Positions 25,458-33,778 of a stretch of DNA of 64,000 nucleotides are shown here, one piece after another. The notes beneath the pieces are model-generated. The model was not told where the DNA came from. It saw only the letters and a list, made by a program, of their open reading frames with translations, and ran no database searches. Position 1 is the first letter of the stretch; the number at the start of each line of letters is the position of its first letter. Origin of the DNA: Roseibium suaedae (GTDB taxonomy: Bacteria; Pseudomonadota; Alphaproteobacteria; Rhizobiales; Stappiaceae); NCBI RefSeq assembly GCF_900142725.1, contig NZ_FRBW01000005.1, positions 284,870-348,869 of the forward strand, read 5' to 3'. The translations under genes and the position numbers were made by a program.

Positions 25458-26735
25458 CTATTGGGAAACAAGGTTGGGAAGCCAGGTGCTGAAGAAGGGC
25501 ACATAGGACACCAGGATCAGCACGAGGATGTTGGTCAGAATGAAGGGCCAGATGGCCTTCGTGATCTGCACCAGGGAAATGCGGCCGATGCTGGCGCAAA
25601 TGAAGAGGCAGACGCCGACTGGAGGGGTCGTCAGGCCAATCATCAGGTTAAGCACTGCAAAGGTTGCGAAGTGGATCGGATCAATGCCGACGCCCTGCGC
25701 CAGTGTGAGCAACGGCACGAACAGGATGATGAGCGCTGCGATCGTTTCCATGAACATGCCCACGAACAGGAGCACCAGATTGATCAGCAGGATCACGAGA
25801 TACTTGTTGGTGGTGATCGACAGAACCGTATCCGCGATCATCTGGGGAATGCGCTCGGAGACGAGGATCCAGCCGAAGACATTCGCAAACCCGACGAGAA
25901 GCAGGATACCGGCAGCGGAAATCGCGCTGTCGATCAGGATCCGGGGAACGTCCCGCAGCTTCAGACCGCGATAGACGAAGGCACCGACGATGAAGGCATA
26001 GAGCGAAGCGACGATCGCCGTTTCCGTGGGCGTGGCGAAGCCGGAGAGCATGCCGCCCACGATCAAGGCCGTCATCGAAACCGCCCAGAACGCGCCCAAG
26101 AAGGCGCGGAACAACTCGCCAAATCCCTGCCAGGGCTGGCGCGGGAAGTTGTTGCGACGGGCAATGATCCAGGCGGTGATCATCATGGCAACGCCCATCA
26201 GGATGCCCGGCAGGGCCCCGGCAATGAACATCTTTCCGACAGAGATGCCCGAGAGCGTCCCGACGATGATCATCGGCACGGACGGCGGAATGATCGGACC
26301 AACCGTCGAAGAGGCAGCGGTAATCGCGGCAGAAAAATCAACAGGATAGCCTGCCTTCTTCATGCCTGGAATCATCATGCCGCCGATGGACGCAGCGTCC
26401 GCTGCGGCTGTCCCGGAGATCCCGCCGAAGAGCATGGAGGCCGCAACGTTGGTGAGGCCAAGGCCGCCGCGCATCCAGCCGACCAGAGCCTGCGCCAGAC
26501 GCACGATACGGGTGGTGATACCGCCCTCGTTCATGAGGTTTCCGGCCAGGATGAAGCCCGGAATGCAGAGCAGCACAAAACTGTCGATGCCCGCATACAT
26601 CTTCTGCGGGATCGTGACGAGGGGAATGCCTGCCTCAAGCAGATAGGCAGCAGAGGCAACGCCAAGGGTCACTGCGACGGGCATGCCGAGCGCGAGACCC
26701 ACGAGAAACGTTCCCAGAAGGAGCGCCAGACCCAT
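25458..26735 (-). CDS. dctM: TRAP transporter large permease (DctM family)
   Basis: A 425-residue, strongly hydrophobic protein with about 12 membrane helices. Family landmarks: LGMPVAVTLGVAS near residue 16, PGFILAGNLMNEGG, the GGISGTAAADAASIGGMMIPGM loop and IGLTTPPVGVCLFICASIG near the C-terminus. It forms the transport channel with DctQ, using the sodium gradient to import an organic acid delivered by DctP. Start overlaps the dctQ stop (TAATG). Context suggests a hexuronate or aldonate as substrate. Confidence 0.95.
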   Translation of the reverse strand: MGLALLLGTFLVGLALGMPVAVTLGVASAAYLLEAGIPLVTIPQKMYAGIDSFVLLCIPGFILAGNLMNEGGITTRIVRLAQALVGWMRGGLGLTNVAASMLFGGISGTAAADAASIGGMMIPGMKKAGYPVDFSAAITAASSTVGPIIPPSVPMIIVGTLSGISVGKMFIAGALPGILMGVAMMITAWIIARRNNFPRQPWQGFGELFRAFLGAFWAVSMTALIVGGMLSGFATPTETAIVASLYAFIVGAFVYRGLKLRDVPRILIDSAISAAGILLLVGFANVFGWILVSERIPQMIADTVLSITTNKYLVILLINLVLLFVGMFMETIAALIILFVPLLTLAQGVGIDPIHFATFAVLNLMIGLTTPPVGVCLFICASIGRISLVQITKAIWPFILTNILVLILVSYVPFFSTWLPNLVSQ

Positions 26736-27262
26736 TATAATTCCTCCGCGGATTTGGTCGGCAGGCCGTCATCCGTGCCAATGATCATGCCGATCACGCG
26801 CAGGATGGCGAAAATTCCAAGCACAAGCAGCGTCACGAGGGCAGCCGCATGGATCCAGTCCATATGGATCCCGAGGGCAGGAGCCGTCTGGCGTGCGCCG
26901 ATTTTGGTGAAGAGGGCGGCGGGCGAAATCAGCATCAAGGCGAAGCCTGCGGTGACCACGGCAGCGAAAAGGCGCAGCATCCAGGGCTGCTTGCCGGGCA
27001 GGGCTTCGGAGATGATATCGACATTGACAAGCGCGCCGGTGCGCAATCCCAGGCCTGCGCCGAAAGCGGTCAGCCACAGCAGCGCAAAGCGCGTGAGTTC
27101 TTCTGTCCAGATCATTGCCGGGACAAATCCGGACCGGCCGAGGAGCTGGATGATAACCGCGACAATGATTGTCAGAAAGGCAACGCCAGTCGCCAGGCGG
27201 GCAATCAGCACGGCAGCTTTCGTAACGTGCCCAACAAGGGATTTCATCCCGGTCTCCTTCAT
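26735..27262 (-). CDS. dctQ: TRAP transporter small permease (DctQ family)
   Basis: A 175-residue membrane protein with four helices (near residues 14-35, 52-70, 88-110 and 130-155). The motif RFALLWLTAFGAGLGLRTGALVNVD is the classic DctQ loop. It assists DctM in the inner membrane. An internal ATG 15 nt downstream is an alternative start. It follows dctP after a 51-nt gap that holds a GC-rich hairpin. Confidence 0.93.
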   Translation of the reverse strand: MKETGMKSLVGHVTKAAVLIARLATGVAFLTIIVAVIIQLLGRSGFVPAMIWTEELTRFALLWLTAFGAGLGLRTGALVNVDIISEALPGKQPWMLRLFAAVVTAGFALMLISPAALFTKIGARQTAPALGIHMDWIHAAALVTLLVLGIFAILRVIGMIIGTDDGLPTKSAEEL

Positions 27263-27276
27263 TGCAAAGCAAAGGA

Positions 27277-27296
27277 CGGGGGCGCGGACGCCCCCG
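27277..27296 (-). terminator. Hairpin between dctP and dctQ
   Basis: Perfect 8-bp stem CGGGGGCG (27277-27284) / CGCCCCCG (27289-27296), 4-nt loop, shortly after the dctP stop. Its position after a binding-protein gene is like that of the tctC-tctB hairpin. Confidence 0.6.
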
Positions 27297-27313
27297 CCGG
27301 AGTGTGTGATCGA

Positions 27314-28291
27314 TCAGCGTGCGAACAGCGCTTCAACGTCCGGACGGATCTCATCGGAAACCGAGGCCAGAACCGCATCCTTGGCAGCAGCAGCGAAAGC
27401 TGCACTATCGACGTCCACGAAGGTCATGCCGAGGCCGGTGAGTTCGCTGACGAGTTCGCCTTCCTGCTTCAGGAACAGCTCACGCTCATAGGCCTGAGCT
27501 GCGGCAGCAGCTTCGGTGACCGCCTTCTGGTCTTCAGCCGACAGCTTTTCCCAGGACATCTCGGAGATGGTGAGATAGATCCAGGAACGGACGTGCTCGG
27601 TCTTGTTGACGTATTTCTGCACTTCATTGAAGTTTGCAGACTTGATCAGGGCCAGCGGGTTTTCCTGAGCGTCGATGGTGCCGTTCTGCAGGGACGTAAA
27701 GACTTCCGAGAAGGCCATCGGGGTCGGGCTTGCACCCAGGGACTTCCAGACGTTCAGGAACAGCGGCACGTTCGGCACGCGCATCTTCAGGCCGTCCAGC
27801 TCGGAAGGCTTGGTGATCGGGCGGTTCGAGGTCAGGTTACGCGGGCCGCGGGCGAAGTAGGCGATCGGGCGGATGCCAACCTTGTCGACGATTTCCGCTT
27901 CGATCTTCTTGCCGAGATCACCGGAAGCAACCGCATCCATGTCCTCAAGGGACTTGTAGGCGTAGGGAATGGCCAGAAGAGCAGCCTTCGGCGCCCAGTT
28001 CTGCAGGGATTCGCCGGTGATGGTCATATCGGCGGTGCCAAGCTGCATGCCGTTGATGACGTCCATTTCCTTGCCCAGGGTCTCGTTCGGATAGACTTCG
28101 ACCTTTACGCGGCCGCCCGTGCGGGAGGCAACTTCCTCGGCGAACTTCACCGAAGCCAGGTGCCAGGTGTTCTGCTCATTGGCCGGGTGGCCGAGCTTCA
28201 GGGTGACATCCTGTGCCCAGGCTGCAACCGAAATGGTTGCGGTTGCGATGCCTGCAATGAGTAGGGTCTTGAGTGAGTTTGCGACAGTCAT
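27314..28291 (-). CDS. dctP: TRAP transporter substrate-binding protein (DctP family)
   Basis: A 325-residue periplasmic binding protein with an N-terminal signal peptide (about 26 residues ending AAWAQ). Mature start VTLKLGHPANEQNTWHLASVKFAEEV, the central arginine-containing RGPRNLTSNRPI segment (substrate carboxylate clamp in this family) and AFSEVFTSLQNGTIDAQENPLAL near residue 190 are diagnostic. GGGAGG lies upstream of the ATG. It follows the GntR gene by 27 nt. Carboxylate sugar acids are typical ligands of such proteins beside uxu genes. Confidence 0.95.
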   Translation of the reverse strand: MTVANSLKTLLIAGIATATISVAAWAQDVTLKLGHPANEQNTWHLASVKFAEEVASRTGGRVKVEVYPNETLGKEMDVINGMQLGTADMTITGESLQNWAPKAALLAIPYAYKSLEDMDAVASGDLGKKIEAEIVDKVGIRPIAYFARGPRNLTSNRPITKPSELDGLKMRVPNVPLFLNVWKSLGASPTPMAFSEVFTSLQNGTIDAQENPLALIKSANFNEVQKYVNKTEHVRSWIYLTISEMSWEKLSAEDQKAVTEAAAAAQAYERELFLKQEGELVSELTGLGMTFVDVDSAAFAAAAKDAVLASVSDEIRPDVEALFAR

Positions 28292-28318
28292 GGTTTCCTC
28301 CCTTGGCCGCTATTGGGA

Positions 28319-29017
28319 TCAGGCCGGATTGGTCTGGGTTTCGAAAAACTGCGGGCAGGCCGCCTGAATGGCTGGCAGGTCCGACAGGATCATTTTCAAG
28401 TGAGCGCGCATTGCGGCCTCAGCCGCCTCGGGCGAGCCCGTCTCGATCGCATCCACCACTGCTGTGTGCTGGGTGACGAGGTGGTCAATCGCAAGCCGCG
28501 CGGTGGTCAGACGGCGGACCCGGTCGAGCTGGGACTTCATGCCGTCGATCACGCGCCAGGCGTTGGGGCGTCCTGCGCCTTCCGCCAGGGTGCGATGAAA
28601 TAGGTCGTCGAGTTCGACGAAATTTGCGGGATTGTCAGCGCAAAGGCGCAACTGAAGTGCCAACTGGCTGCGCAATTCCTTGACCAGCTCAGAGGAGGAG
28701 GCCTCCGCGCAGAGTTTCACGATGTCGGCTTCCACCGCTTCGCGCACAAAGCGGGCGTCGAGCACCGTGGACAGATTGATCTTGCAGACAAAGGTTCCGC
28801 GCTGGGGCCGCACTTCAACCAGGCCTTCTTCTGCAAGCTTGATGAAGGCCTCGCGCACTGGCTGGCGGCTGACCTCGTAGCGTGCCGCGATTTCCGACTC
28901 AGAAAGGCGCGCGCCAGGCTCCAGTTCATTGGAGACGATCAAATGACGGATTATCTGGGCCAGCTGCGGACCAGCTGCCATTTTCGGATCGAGCCTGGCT
29001 TGAATTGTTCCGGTCAT
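28319..29017 (-). CDS. GntR family transcriptional regulator (FCD subfamily, UxuR-like context)
   Basis: A 232-residue GntR regulator with the winged-helix motif LSESEIAARYEVSRQPVREAFIKLAEEGLVEVRPQRGTF split across residues ~40-75 and a helical FCD effector domain (ELDDLFHRTLAEGAGR; HTAVVDAIE). GGAGGA precedes the ATG. It heads the dctPQM-dehydrogenase operon and diverges from uxuA; the 123-nt gap holds a 27-nt symmetric palindrome, so it probably represses both directions until a hexuronate intermediate binds. Confidence 0.92.
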   Translation of the reverse strand: MTGTIQARLDPKMAAGPQLAQIIRHLIVSNELEPGARLSESEIAARYEVSRQPVREAFIKLAEEGLVEVRPQRGTFVCKINLSTVLDARFVREAVEADIVKLCAEASSSELVKELRSQLALQLRLCADNPANFVELDDLFHRTLAEGAGRPNAWRVIDGMKSQLDRVRRLTTARLAIDHLVTQHTAVVDAIETGSPEAAEAAMRAHLKMILSDLPAIQAACPQFFETQTNPA

Positions 29018-29060
29018 TATCGCGTTTCCTCCGCCGCTCTAACTGCACCATACTTCCATA

Positions 29061-29087
29061 CTAGTCAACATCAATGATGTGTGCTAG
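29061..29087. promoter_or_regulatory. Large palindromic operator between gntR and uxuA
   Basis: Core ACATCA-A-TGATGT (29068-29080) is a perfect 13-nt palindrome, and CTAG occurs symmetrically on both sides (29061-29064 and 29084-29087) at equal distance from the centre at 29074. It lies 44 nt upstream of the gntR start and 53 nt upstream of the uxuA start. A dimeric GntR binding site for both divergent promoters is the likely role. Confidence 0.65.
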
Positions 29088-29140
29088 CCGTTTGTCATGT
29101 GTTGCGGCGCAGGAAGCCGCGAAACGATCAGGAGAGAAGA

Positions 29141-30352
29141 ATGCGTCAAACCTGGCGATGGTTTGGACCCAAGGACCGCGTGAGCATCGACGACATGATG
29201 CAGGCCGGCGTCGAAGGCGTCGTTTCGGCGCTTCATCACGTGCCGACCGGCGTGGTCTGGACACCAGAGGAAATCGGGCAGCGGCAGCGCGAGATCGCAA
29301 CCCGGCGGGACGGGCGTCCGTCTTCCCTGCAATGGGAAGTCGTCGAATCCCTTCCTGTTTCAGAAGACATCAAGAAACAGCAAGGCGATTGGAAAACCCA
29401 TGTCGAGAACTGGAAGGTCTCGATGCGGAACCTGCGCGACGCTGGAATTGAAGTCATCTGCTACAATTTCATGCCGGTGCTCGACTGGACCCGCACGGAC
29501 CTTGCCTGGGAACGGCCGAATGGCGCCCGCTGCATGCGGTTCGACCTGATCGATTTCGCCGCCTTCGACATCCACATCCTGGCCCGCAAGGGCGCTGCCG
29601 AAAGCTTCCCCCCGGAAGTCGTTGAAGCAGCTGCCCGCCGGTTCGCGGAAATGTCCGAGGAAGACAAGGAACGGATCGCCGGCAATGTCGTCTTCGGCTT
29701 GCCTGGCGCTGCGGAAAAATTCACGCTGGAACAGGTGCGGGAACATCTGGCCCAGTATGACAACATCACCGAAGACCGTTTGCGCGGGAACATGATCGAC
29801 TTCCTCTCGGAAGTGGCTCCGATCGCTCAGGACATCGGCATGCGGCTTTGCTGCCATCCGGATGATCCGCCGTTCCCGCTTCTGGGCTTGCCGCGCATCA
29901 TGTCGACTGAAGCGCAATACCGTGCGGTTCTGGATGCCGTGGATCTGCCTGCAAACGGCGTTACCCTTTGCACCGGCTCTCTTGGGGCCCGTCCGGACAA
30001 TGACACGGTCAAGATCTTCAAGGCGCTGGCCGACCGGGTGCATTTCCTGCATCTGCGGAACGTGAGCATTGAGGGCTCCGCTCTGATGAACTCCTTCTTC
30101 GAGGACAATCATCTGAGCGGTCACACCGATATGGCGGCCATGGTGAAGGCGATTGTGGCCGAAGAAGCCCGCCGCGCCGCTGCAGGCCGCTCTGACTGGT
30201 CGATCCCGTTCCGTCCGGACCATGGCCAAGACATCCTGGACGACATCGGCCGCGAGGCTCAGCCCGGATATCCGGCCATCGGACGCCTGAAGGGGCTTGC
30301 CGAACTACGTGGCCTCTACAACGCGTTCCAGCACGTCGCTGCTGAAGCCTGA
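29141..30352 (+). CDS. uxuA: Mannonate dehydratase
   Basis: A 403-residue UxuA, full length. It starts MRQTWRWFGPKD, a typical UxuA N-terminus, after AGGAGAG. Metal-site motifs CCHPDDPP, LCTGSLGARPDND, HLRNVSIEG and FRPDHGQDIL are all present. UxuA removes water from D-mannonate to give 2-keto-3-deoxygluconate, a step of glucuronate breakdown. It diverges from the GntR/TRAP/dehydrogenase operon and shares its control region. No fructuronate reductase or KDG kinase is in the window. Confidence 0.95.
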   Translation: MRQTWRWFGPKDRVSIDDMMQAGVEGVVSALHHVPTGVVWTPEEIGQRQREIATRRDGRPSSLQWEVVESLPVSEDIKKQQGDWKTHVENWKVSMRNLRDAGIEVICYNFMPVLDWTRTDLAWERPNGARCMRFDLIDFAAFDIHILARKGAAESFPPEVVEAAARRFAEMSEEDKERIAGNVVFGLPGAAEKFTLEQVREHLAQYDNITEDRLRGNMIDFLSEVAPIAQDIGMRLCCHPDDPPFPLLGLPRIMSTEAQYRAVLDAVDLPANGVTLCTGSLGARPDNDTVKIFKALADRVHFLHLRNVSIEGSALMNSFFEDNHLSGHTDMAAMVKAIVAEEARRAAAGRSDWSIPFRPDHGQDILDDIGREAQPGYPAIGRLKGLAELRGLYNAFQHVAAEA

Positions 30353-30380
30353 AACGCTTCAAGGCACCAAAACTCAAGAC

Positions 30381-30420
30381 AAGCCGCCGGATGCCAATCG
30401 TGTCCGGCGGCTTTGTGTTT
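30381..30420 (+). terminator. Rho-independent terminator after uxuA
   Basis: 11-bp stem AAGCCGCCGGA (30381-30391) / TCCGGCGGCTT (30403-30413), 11-nt loop, followed by TGTGTTT, 29 nt past the uxuA stop. Confidence 0.8.
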
Positions 30421-30530
30421 GAGCCCCGGTTAAGTGACGCTTACTGCCAAGCAAAGCACTTCTCGATCCCTGCTGAGGTCTGGGACCTGATCACATGCCG
30501 ATCCCCAAATTGCTTCAAGGATAGACTATC

Positions 30531-31700
30531 GTGACAGCTTCAGCCTTTATGTCCCGGGATAAAAGGATGGGGCCATCAGGCATGAACAGGGCAATCGGCA
30601 CGGCAACGGTGCGGCTCGAACAATTGACCGGATTGCGTTTCTTCGCAGCGCTGCTGGTCTTCGGCGTCCATTTCAGGTGGGACACGAGTGGAGACTTCGT
30701 CAAGAGCATTGCCGAACAGGGCTATGTTGGCGTCTCTTTCTTTTTCATACTTTCCGGATTCGTGCTGACACAGTCCTACAAGAGCCGGATCCTCACCGGA
30801 GCGACCTCTTTCCGGACCTATTTCCTGCTTCGGATCGCCCGTCTGTCGCCCTTGCACTTCCTGACCGGACTTCCGTTTCTGTATTTCTCGATCATGCAGG
30901 TCGAAGCGATCTATTCGGAAGAGTTCAGCATTCTCAAGACAGCCCTGAACCTGACCTATTTGCAGAGCTGGGTTCCAGTCTCCTCGATCTATTTCTCTCT
31001 GAATGCACCGTCCTGGTCGCTATCAGACGAGATGTTCTTCTATCTCAGCTTCTTTTTTCTCGTCGCTTTCTCGCCGCGCAAGCTTCTTGCGATCACTGCA
31101 GGCCTTGCCGTGGTGGTGTTCGTTTCCGCATTTCTGGTTCTAGTCTTCCTGGGCGATACGATCCTTGCAGGAAAATACCCGTTCTCCCATTGGCTGTTCT
31201 ATGTGTTTCCCGGCTTTCGCATCCTGGAATTTCTGGTTGGGATGGTGCTCCACGATCTCTGGAAGCGGGGCATTAGGTTACCCGGCTCCGTTATCCCGTT
31301 CACTTATGTTCTGCTGTTCCTGGCCATGTGGCTTGCGCCAGACATTCCGGCCCCGTTCCGCTACTCGCTGTTCTACCTGCCGGTCATCACGCTCTTCTTC
31401 TATGCCCATCTGACAGAAGGCACGGCACTTACCCACGTCTTTGCAACCCGGCCACTCGTCCTCCTGGGAAATGCGTCTTTCGCCTTTTACCTGGTCCACC
31501 AGCCTTCACTACATCTGTTGAACCTCTTCCTAAGGCCGAGCATCCCGTCGGATATCATCTTCTTCCCCATATCATTGTGCATCACGACCGCGTTTTCGGT
31601 GTTTCTCTACCGTATCTACGAGATGCCCGCTGAACGCCTCCTCAAGTCATTGATCAATGGCAGGCGGAACCTTGCAAAACCAAACCAGGTCGTGTCGTGA
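30531..31700 (+). CDS. Acyltransferase 3 family membrane protein (OafA/YrhL-like)
   Basis: A protein of up to 389 residues with about ten membrane helices and the acyltransferase 3 hallmarks: LEQLTGLRFFAALLVFGVHF near the N-terminus (with the conserved histidine), SFFFILSGFVLTQSY and the RIARLSPLHF segment. Such integral membrane enzymes O-acylate sugars or lipids at the inner membrane. The GTG at 30531 gives the longest form; ATGs at 30549, 30567 and 30582 are possible starts, the last being closest to the conserved region. It lies at the border of the lipid block; whether it belongs to it is unknown. Confidence 0.85.
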   Translation: MTASAFMSRDKRMGPSGMNRAIGTATVRLEQLTGLRFFAALLVFGVHFRWDTSGDFVKSIAEQGYVGVSFFFILSGFVLTQSYKSRILTGATSFRTYFLLRIARLSPLHFLTGLPFLYFSIMQVEAIYSEEFSILKTALNLTYLQSWVPVSSIYFSLNAPSWSLSDEMFFYLSFFFLVAFSPRKLLAITAGLAVVVFVSAFLVLVFLGDTILAGKYPFSHWLFYVFPGFRILEFLVGMVLHDLWKRGIRLPGSVIPFTYVLLFLAMWLAPDIPAPFRYSLFYLPVITLFFYAHLTEGTALTHVFATRPLVLLGNASFAFYLVHQPSLHLLNLFLRPSIPSDIIFFPISLCITTAFSVFLYRIYEMPAERLLKSLINGRRNLAKPNQVVS

Positions 31701-32060
31701 ACATCGGCTGAAAACACTGCCCATCCTCTAGCAAGTTCATTCAGGAGGCCGCGCAGAAGCGATTACGTCCCATACCACTCCGTTCCCGTCCCAGCCTTGC
31801 GTCAGGACTGGTGTTGAGCCGGCAGGGGGCACCCTTTCACGTCCCCGTTCGCCTCCCGATCGGCAGACCTAAAAGCGAACCCGGCGGGAACAAGAAAGCC
31901 CGCACAAACTTCAAATGAGGCCCGTTTACGTAAGGGCCTTTAAACCGTAACTGCGGCAAGCTACTTTGATTATCTTGCTGATTCTGGCTGGGGGAACTGC
32001 AATGACATTTAAAACAGACTGCACGGATCCACGCGCCCTTCAGGCATTCTGAGGACCCTG
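31701..32060. other. Intergenic region with a hairpin and a 16-codon mini-ORF
   Basis: A 360-nt gap between the acyltransferase and the epimerase. It holds the hairpin at 31918-31942 and an AT-richer stretch at about 31940-31985. A 16-residue open frame (ATG 32002, stop ending 32052, preceded by GGGGGA) lies just before the epimerase start and could be a leader peptide or chance. I see no longer gene and no convincing Pho-box direct repeats. Confidence 0.4.
31918..31942 (+). terminator. Possible terminator hairpin
   Basis: 6-bp stem AGGCCC (31918-31923) / GGGCCT (31934-31939) enclosing the self-complementary TTACGTAA, followed by TTTAAA. It lies 217 nt past the acyltransferase stop, so it may end that transcript. 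Confidence 0.45.
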
Positions 32061-32981
32061 ATGCACGTCTTGATCATTGGCGGATGCGGGTTTGTAGGAT
32101 CTCATGTGGTCGACAAATGCCTGGCCGAAGGCATGGCAGTTCGGGTCCTCGACCCAGCGCGGCCAAACAGCCGCATCGCGCATCCTGAAGTGGACTATGT
32201 CCGAGGGCACCTGGAAGATCAGGCCCGCCTGCCCGAGTTTCTGTCGGGCATCGACGCCGTGGTCCATCTCGCGAGCACGACAATCCCGTCCTCTTCCAAT
32301 CTTGATCCCGCATCGGACATTTCCGGCAATCTGATCCCGATGATCAGACTTCTCGAGGCCATGCGCGAACATGGACCGCGCAAGCTGGTGTTCCTGTCCT
32401 CCGGCGGAACCATCTATGGCATTCCGAACATGTGTCCGGTGCCGGAGACCCATCTGCCGCAGCCAATCTGCTCCTACGGCGTCGTGAAGGCGGCCATGGA
32501 ACATTACCTTCAGATGGAGCAGCATCTTCATGGGCTGCAGGCCACCATCCTGCGTCCCTCCAATATCTACGGCCCCCGTCAGGGAAGGCTTGGAGTCCAG
32601 GGCGTCATCGGCACCTATCTGCATAATCTCAGCCTGGGCCTGCCGATCGAAGTCTGGGGTGACGGGTCGGTGATCCGGGACTTTCTCTACGTTCAGGACT
32701 TCGCCGATATCTGTCATCAGGCACTCATGTCCAGCCTGACGGGCTGTTTCAATGCCGGGAGCGGGACAGGCATCTCGATCAGGGATCTGATCGGGCGGAT
32801 CCAGCGGACCGTTGGCGGCCCGGTCCATCCGATTTATCGCGACGGACGCGGCTTCGATGTGCCGAGGGTGGTTCTCGACATCTCGAAGGTCAATGCCGCC
32901 TTCGGCTGGACACCCCGCGTTGGACTTGACGAAGGTTTGGCCGGTACGTGGAACTGGGTGAGCAAATGCGACGCAGCCTGA
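32061..32981 (+). CDS. NAD-dependent sugar epimerase/dehydratase, UDP-glucose 4-epimerase-like
   Basis: A 306-residue extended short-chain dehydrogenase. NAD motif GGCGFVGSHV at residues ~7-16, acidic residue in VRVLDPARP, catalytic serine/threonine region FLSSGGTIYG near residue 115, catalytic YGVVK near 145, and RPSNIYGPRQ and VIRDFLYVQDFADI typical of GalE-like enzymes. It likely interconverts UDP-hexoses such as UDP-glucose and UDP-galactose, which would feed the two glycosyltransferases downstream (inference). UDP-glucuronate epimerase or another sugar nucleotide is possible. First gene of the forward lipid block. Confidence 0.85.
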   Translation: MHVLIIGGCGFVGSHVVDKCLAEGMAVRVLDPARPNSRIAHPEVDYVRGHLEDQARLPEFLSGIDAVVHLASTTIPSSSNLDPASDISGNLIPMIRLLEAMREHGPRKLVFLSSGGTIYGIPNMCPVPETHLPQPICSYGVVKAAMEHYLQMEQHLHGLQATILRPSNIYGPRQGRLGVQGVIGTYLHNLSLGLPIEVWGDGSVIRDFLYVQDFADICHQALMSSLTGCFNAGSGTGISIRDLIGRIQRTVGGPVHPIYRDGRGFDVPRVVLDISKVNAAFGWTPRVGLDEGLAGTWNWVSKCDAA

Positions 32982-33143
32982 CCCTTCCGTTCCAGTCTTT
33001 GCCAAAGGGCAGGCGTCAAGGCTGCCTGGCAGGCAAAGCCGTTATGGTCCCCGCACAAGCCTTGCTGTTGCCTTTCTTCATTCCTGCGGTCCTGGCTGCC
33101 GGTCCACTCCCTTTATTTGCGCATTCTTCGAAAGAGGTTGCCG

Positions 33144-33770
33144 GTGCTTTCTGAACTTGCCCTTTCCGCCTTGACGGACGTCATCCTCGCCTGCGAGCTG
33201 TTCTTTCTCGCAGGTCTGAGCCTGCGCCCGGAAGTGAAGCTGTGCTCCCCTGCCGGCATTTGGGGCATCACCCTGCTTCTGATCGGTCTAGCCTCCATGC
33301 TGGGCGCGATTGATCACGGGTTCTTTGAAGCAATCGGCCATGAAGGCCACCGGCCAATGGTGGTCATCACCCGGGTGGTGATTGTCCTCGGCAGCCTGGC
33401 CATGATCTGCGCCACGGCAGCGCAGTATCTTCGCGGCAAGGCACGCATGGCCCTGATCGGCCTGGGCGGATTGCTCGCCTTATGGCCGCTCTTCATGATC
33501 CTGACTTCCGACGATTTCCTGTCGGTCATCCTCTACTATTCGATCGGACTTCTGCTGCTGGCAGGTTTCAGCGCGGCAAATCTCAGCCGCCAGAAGAATG
33601 CAGGGGTGATGCTGGTTGGCATTGTGCTGACCCTCGCGGTCTCGACCATGATCCCGCTCCAAAGTGACGGTTTCTGGGGGCTTGGGCTCTATGCAAGCTA
33701 TCACGTATTGCTGATGCCGATTGTCTTCCTGCTGTATCTCGGCGGCCGATCCTTCCGGACCGGGTGTTGA
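33144..33770 (+). CDS. Unrecognised seven-helix-like membrane protein (DUF6962-like)
   Basis: A protein of about 208 residues, nearly all hydrophobic helices: segments near LTDVILACELFFLAGL, ITLLLIGLASMLGAIDHGFF, VVITRVVIVLGSLAMICATAA, LIGLGGLLALWPLFMIL, LLLLAGFSAANL, VGIVLTLAVSTMI and VLLMPIVFLLYLG. A conserved-looking IDHGFFEAIGH lies between helices 2 and 3. I prefer the GTG at 33144, preceded by AGAGG, over a TTG 27 nt upstream. I do not recognise a function. It sits in the lipid block and abuts the cNMP/CPBP gene (9-nt gap), so co-transcription is likely. Confidence 0.7.
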   Translation: MLSELALSALTDVILACELFFLAGLSLRPEVKLCSPAGIWGITLLLIGLASMLGAIDHGFFEAIGHEGHRPMVVITRVVIVLGSLAMICATAAQYLRGKARMALIGLGGLLALWPLFMILTSDDFLSVILYYSIGLLLLAGFSAANLSRQKNAGVMLVGIVLTLAVSTMIPLQSDGFWGLGLYASYHVLLMPIVFLLYLGGRSFRTGC

Positions 33771-33778
33771 GGATCGTC

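Noticed and set aside
25425..27491. A 688-codon open frame on the forward strand, opposite the TRAP permease genes
   Set aside because: It is antisense to clear dctM/dctQ coding sequence, has low-complexity charged composition and no recognisable domain; a product of high GC and third-position bias.
32707..32730. CTGTCAT-like sequence resembling half a Pho box
   Set aside because: It lies inside the epimerase coding region, the second half-site is poor, and it is not in a promoter position.
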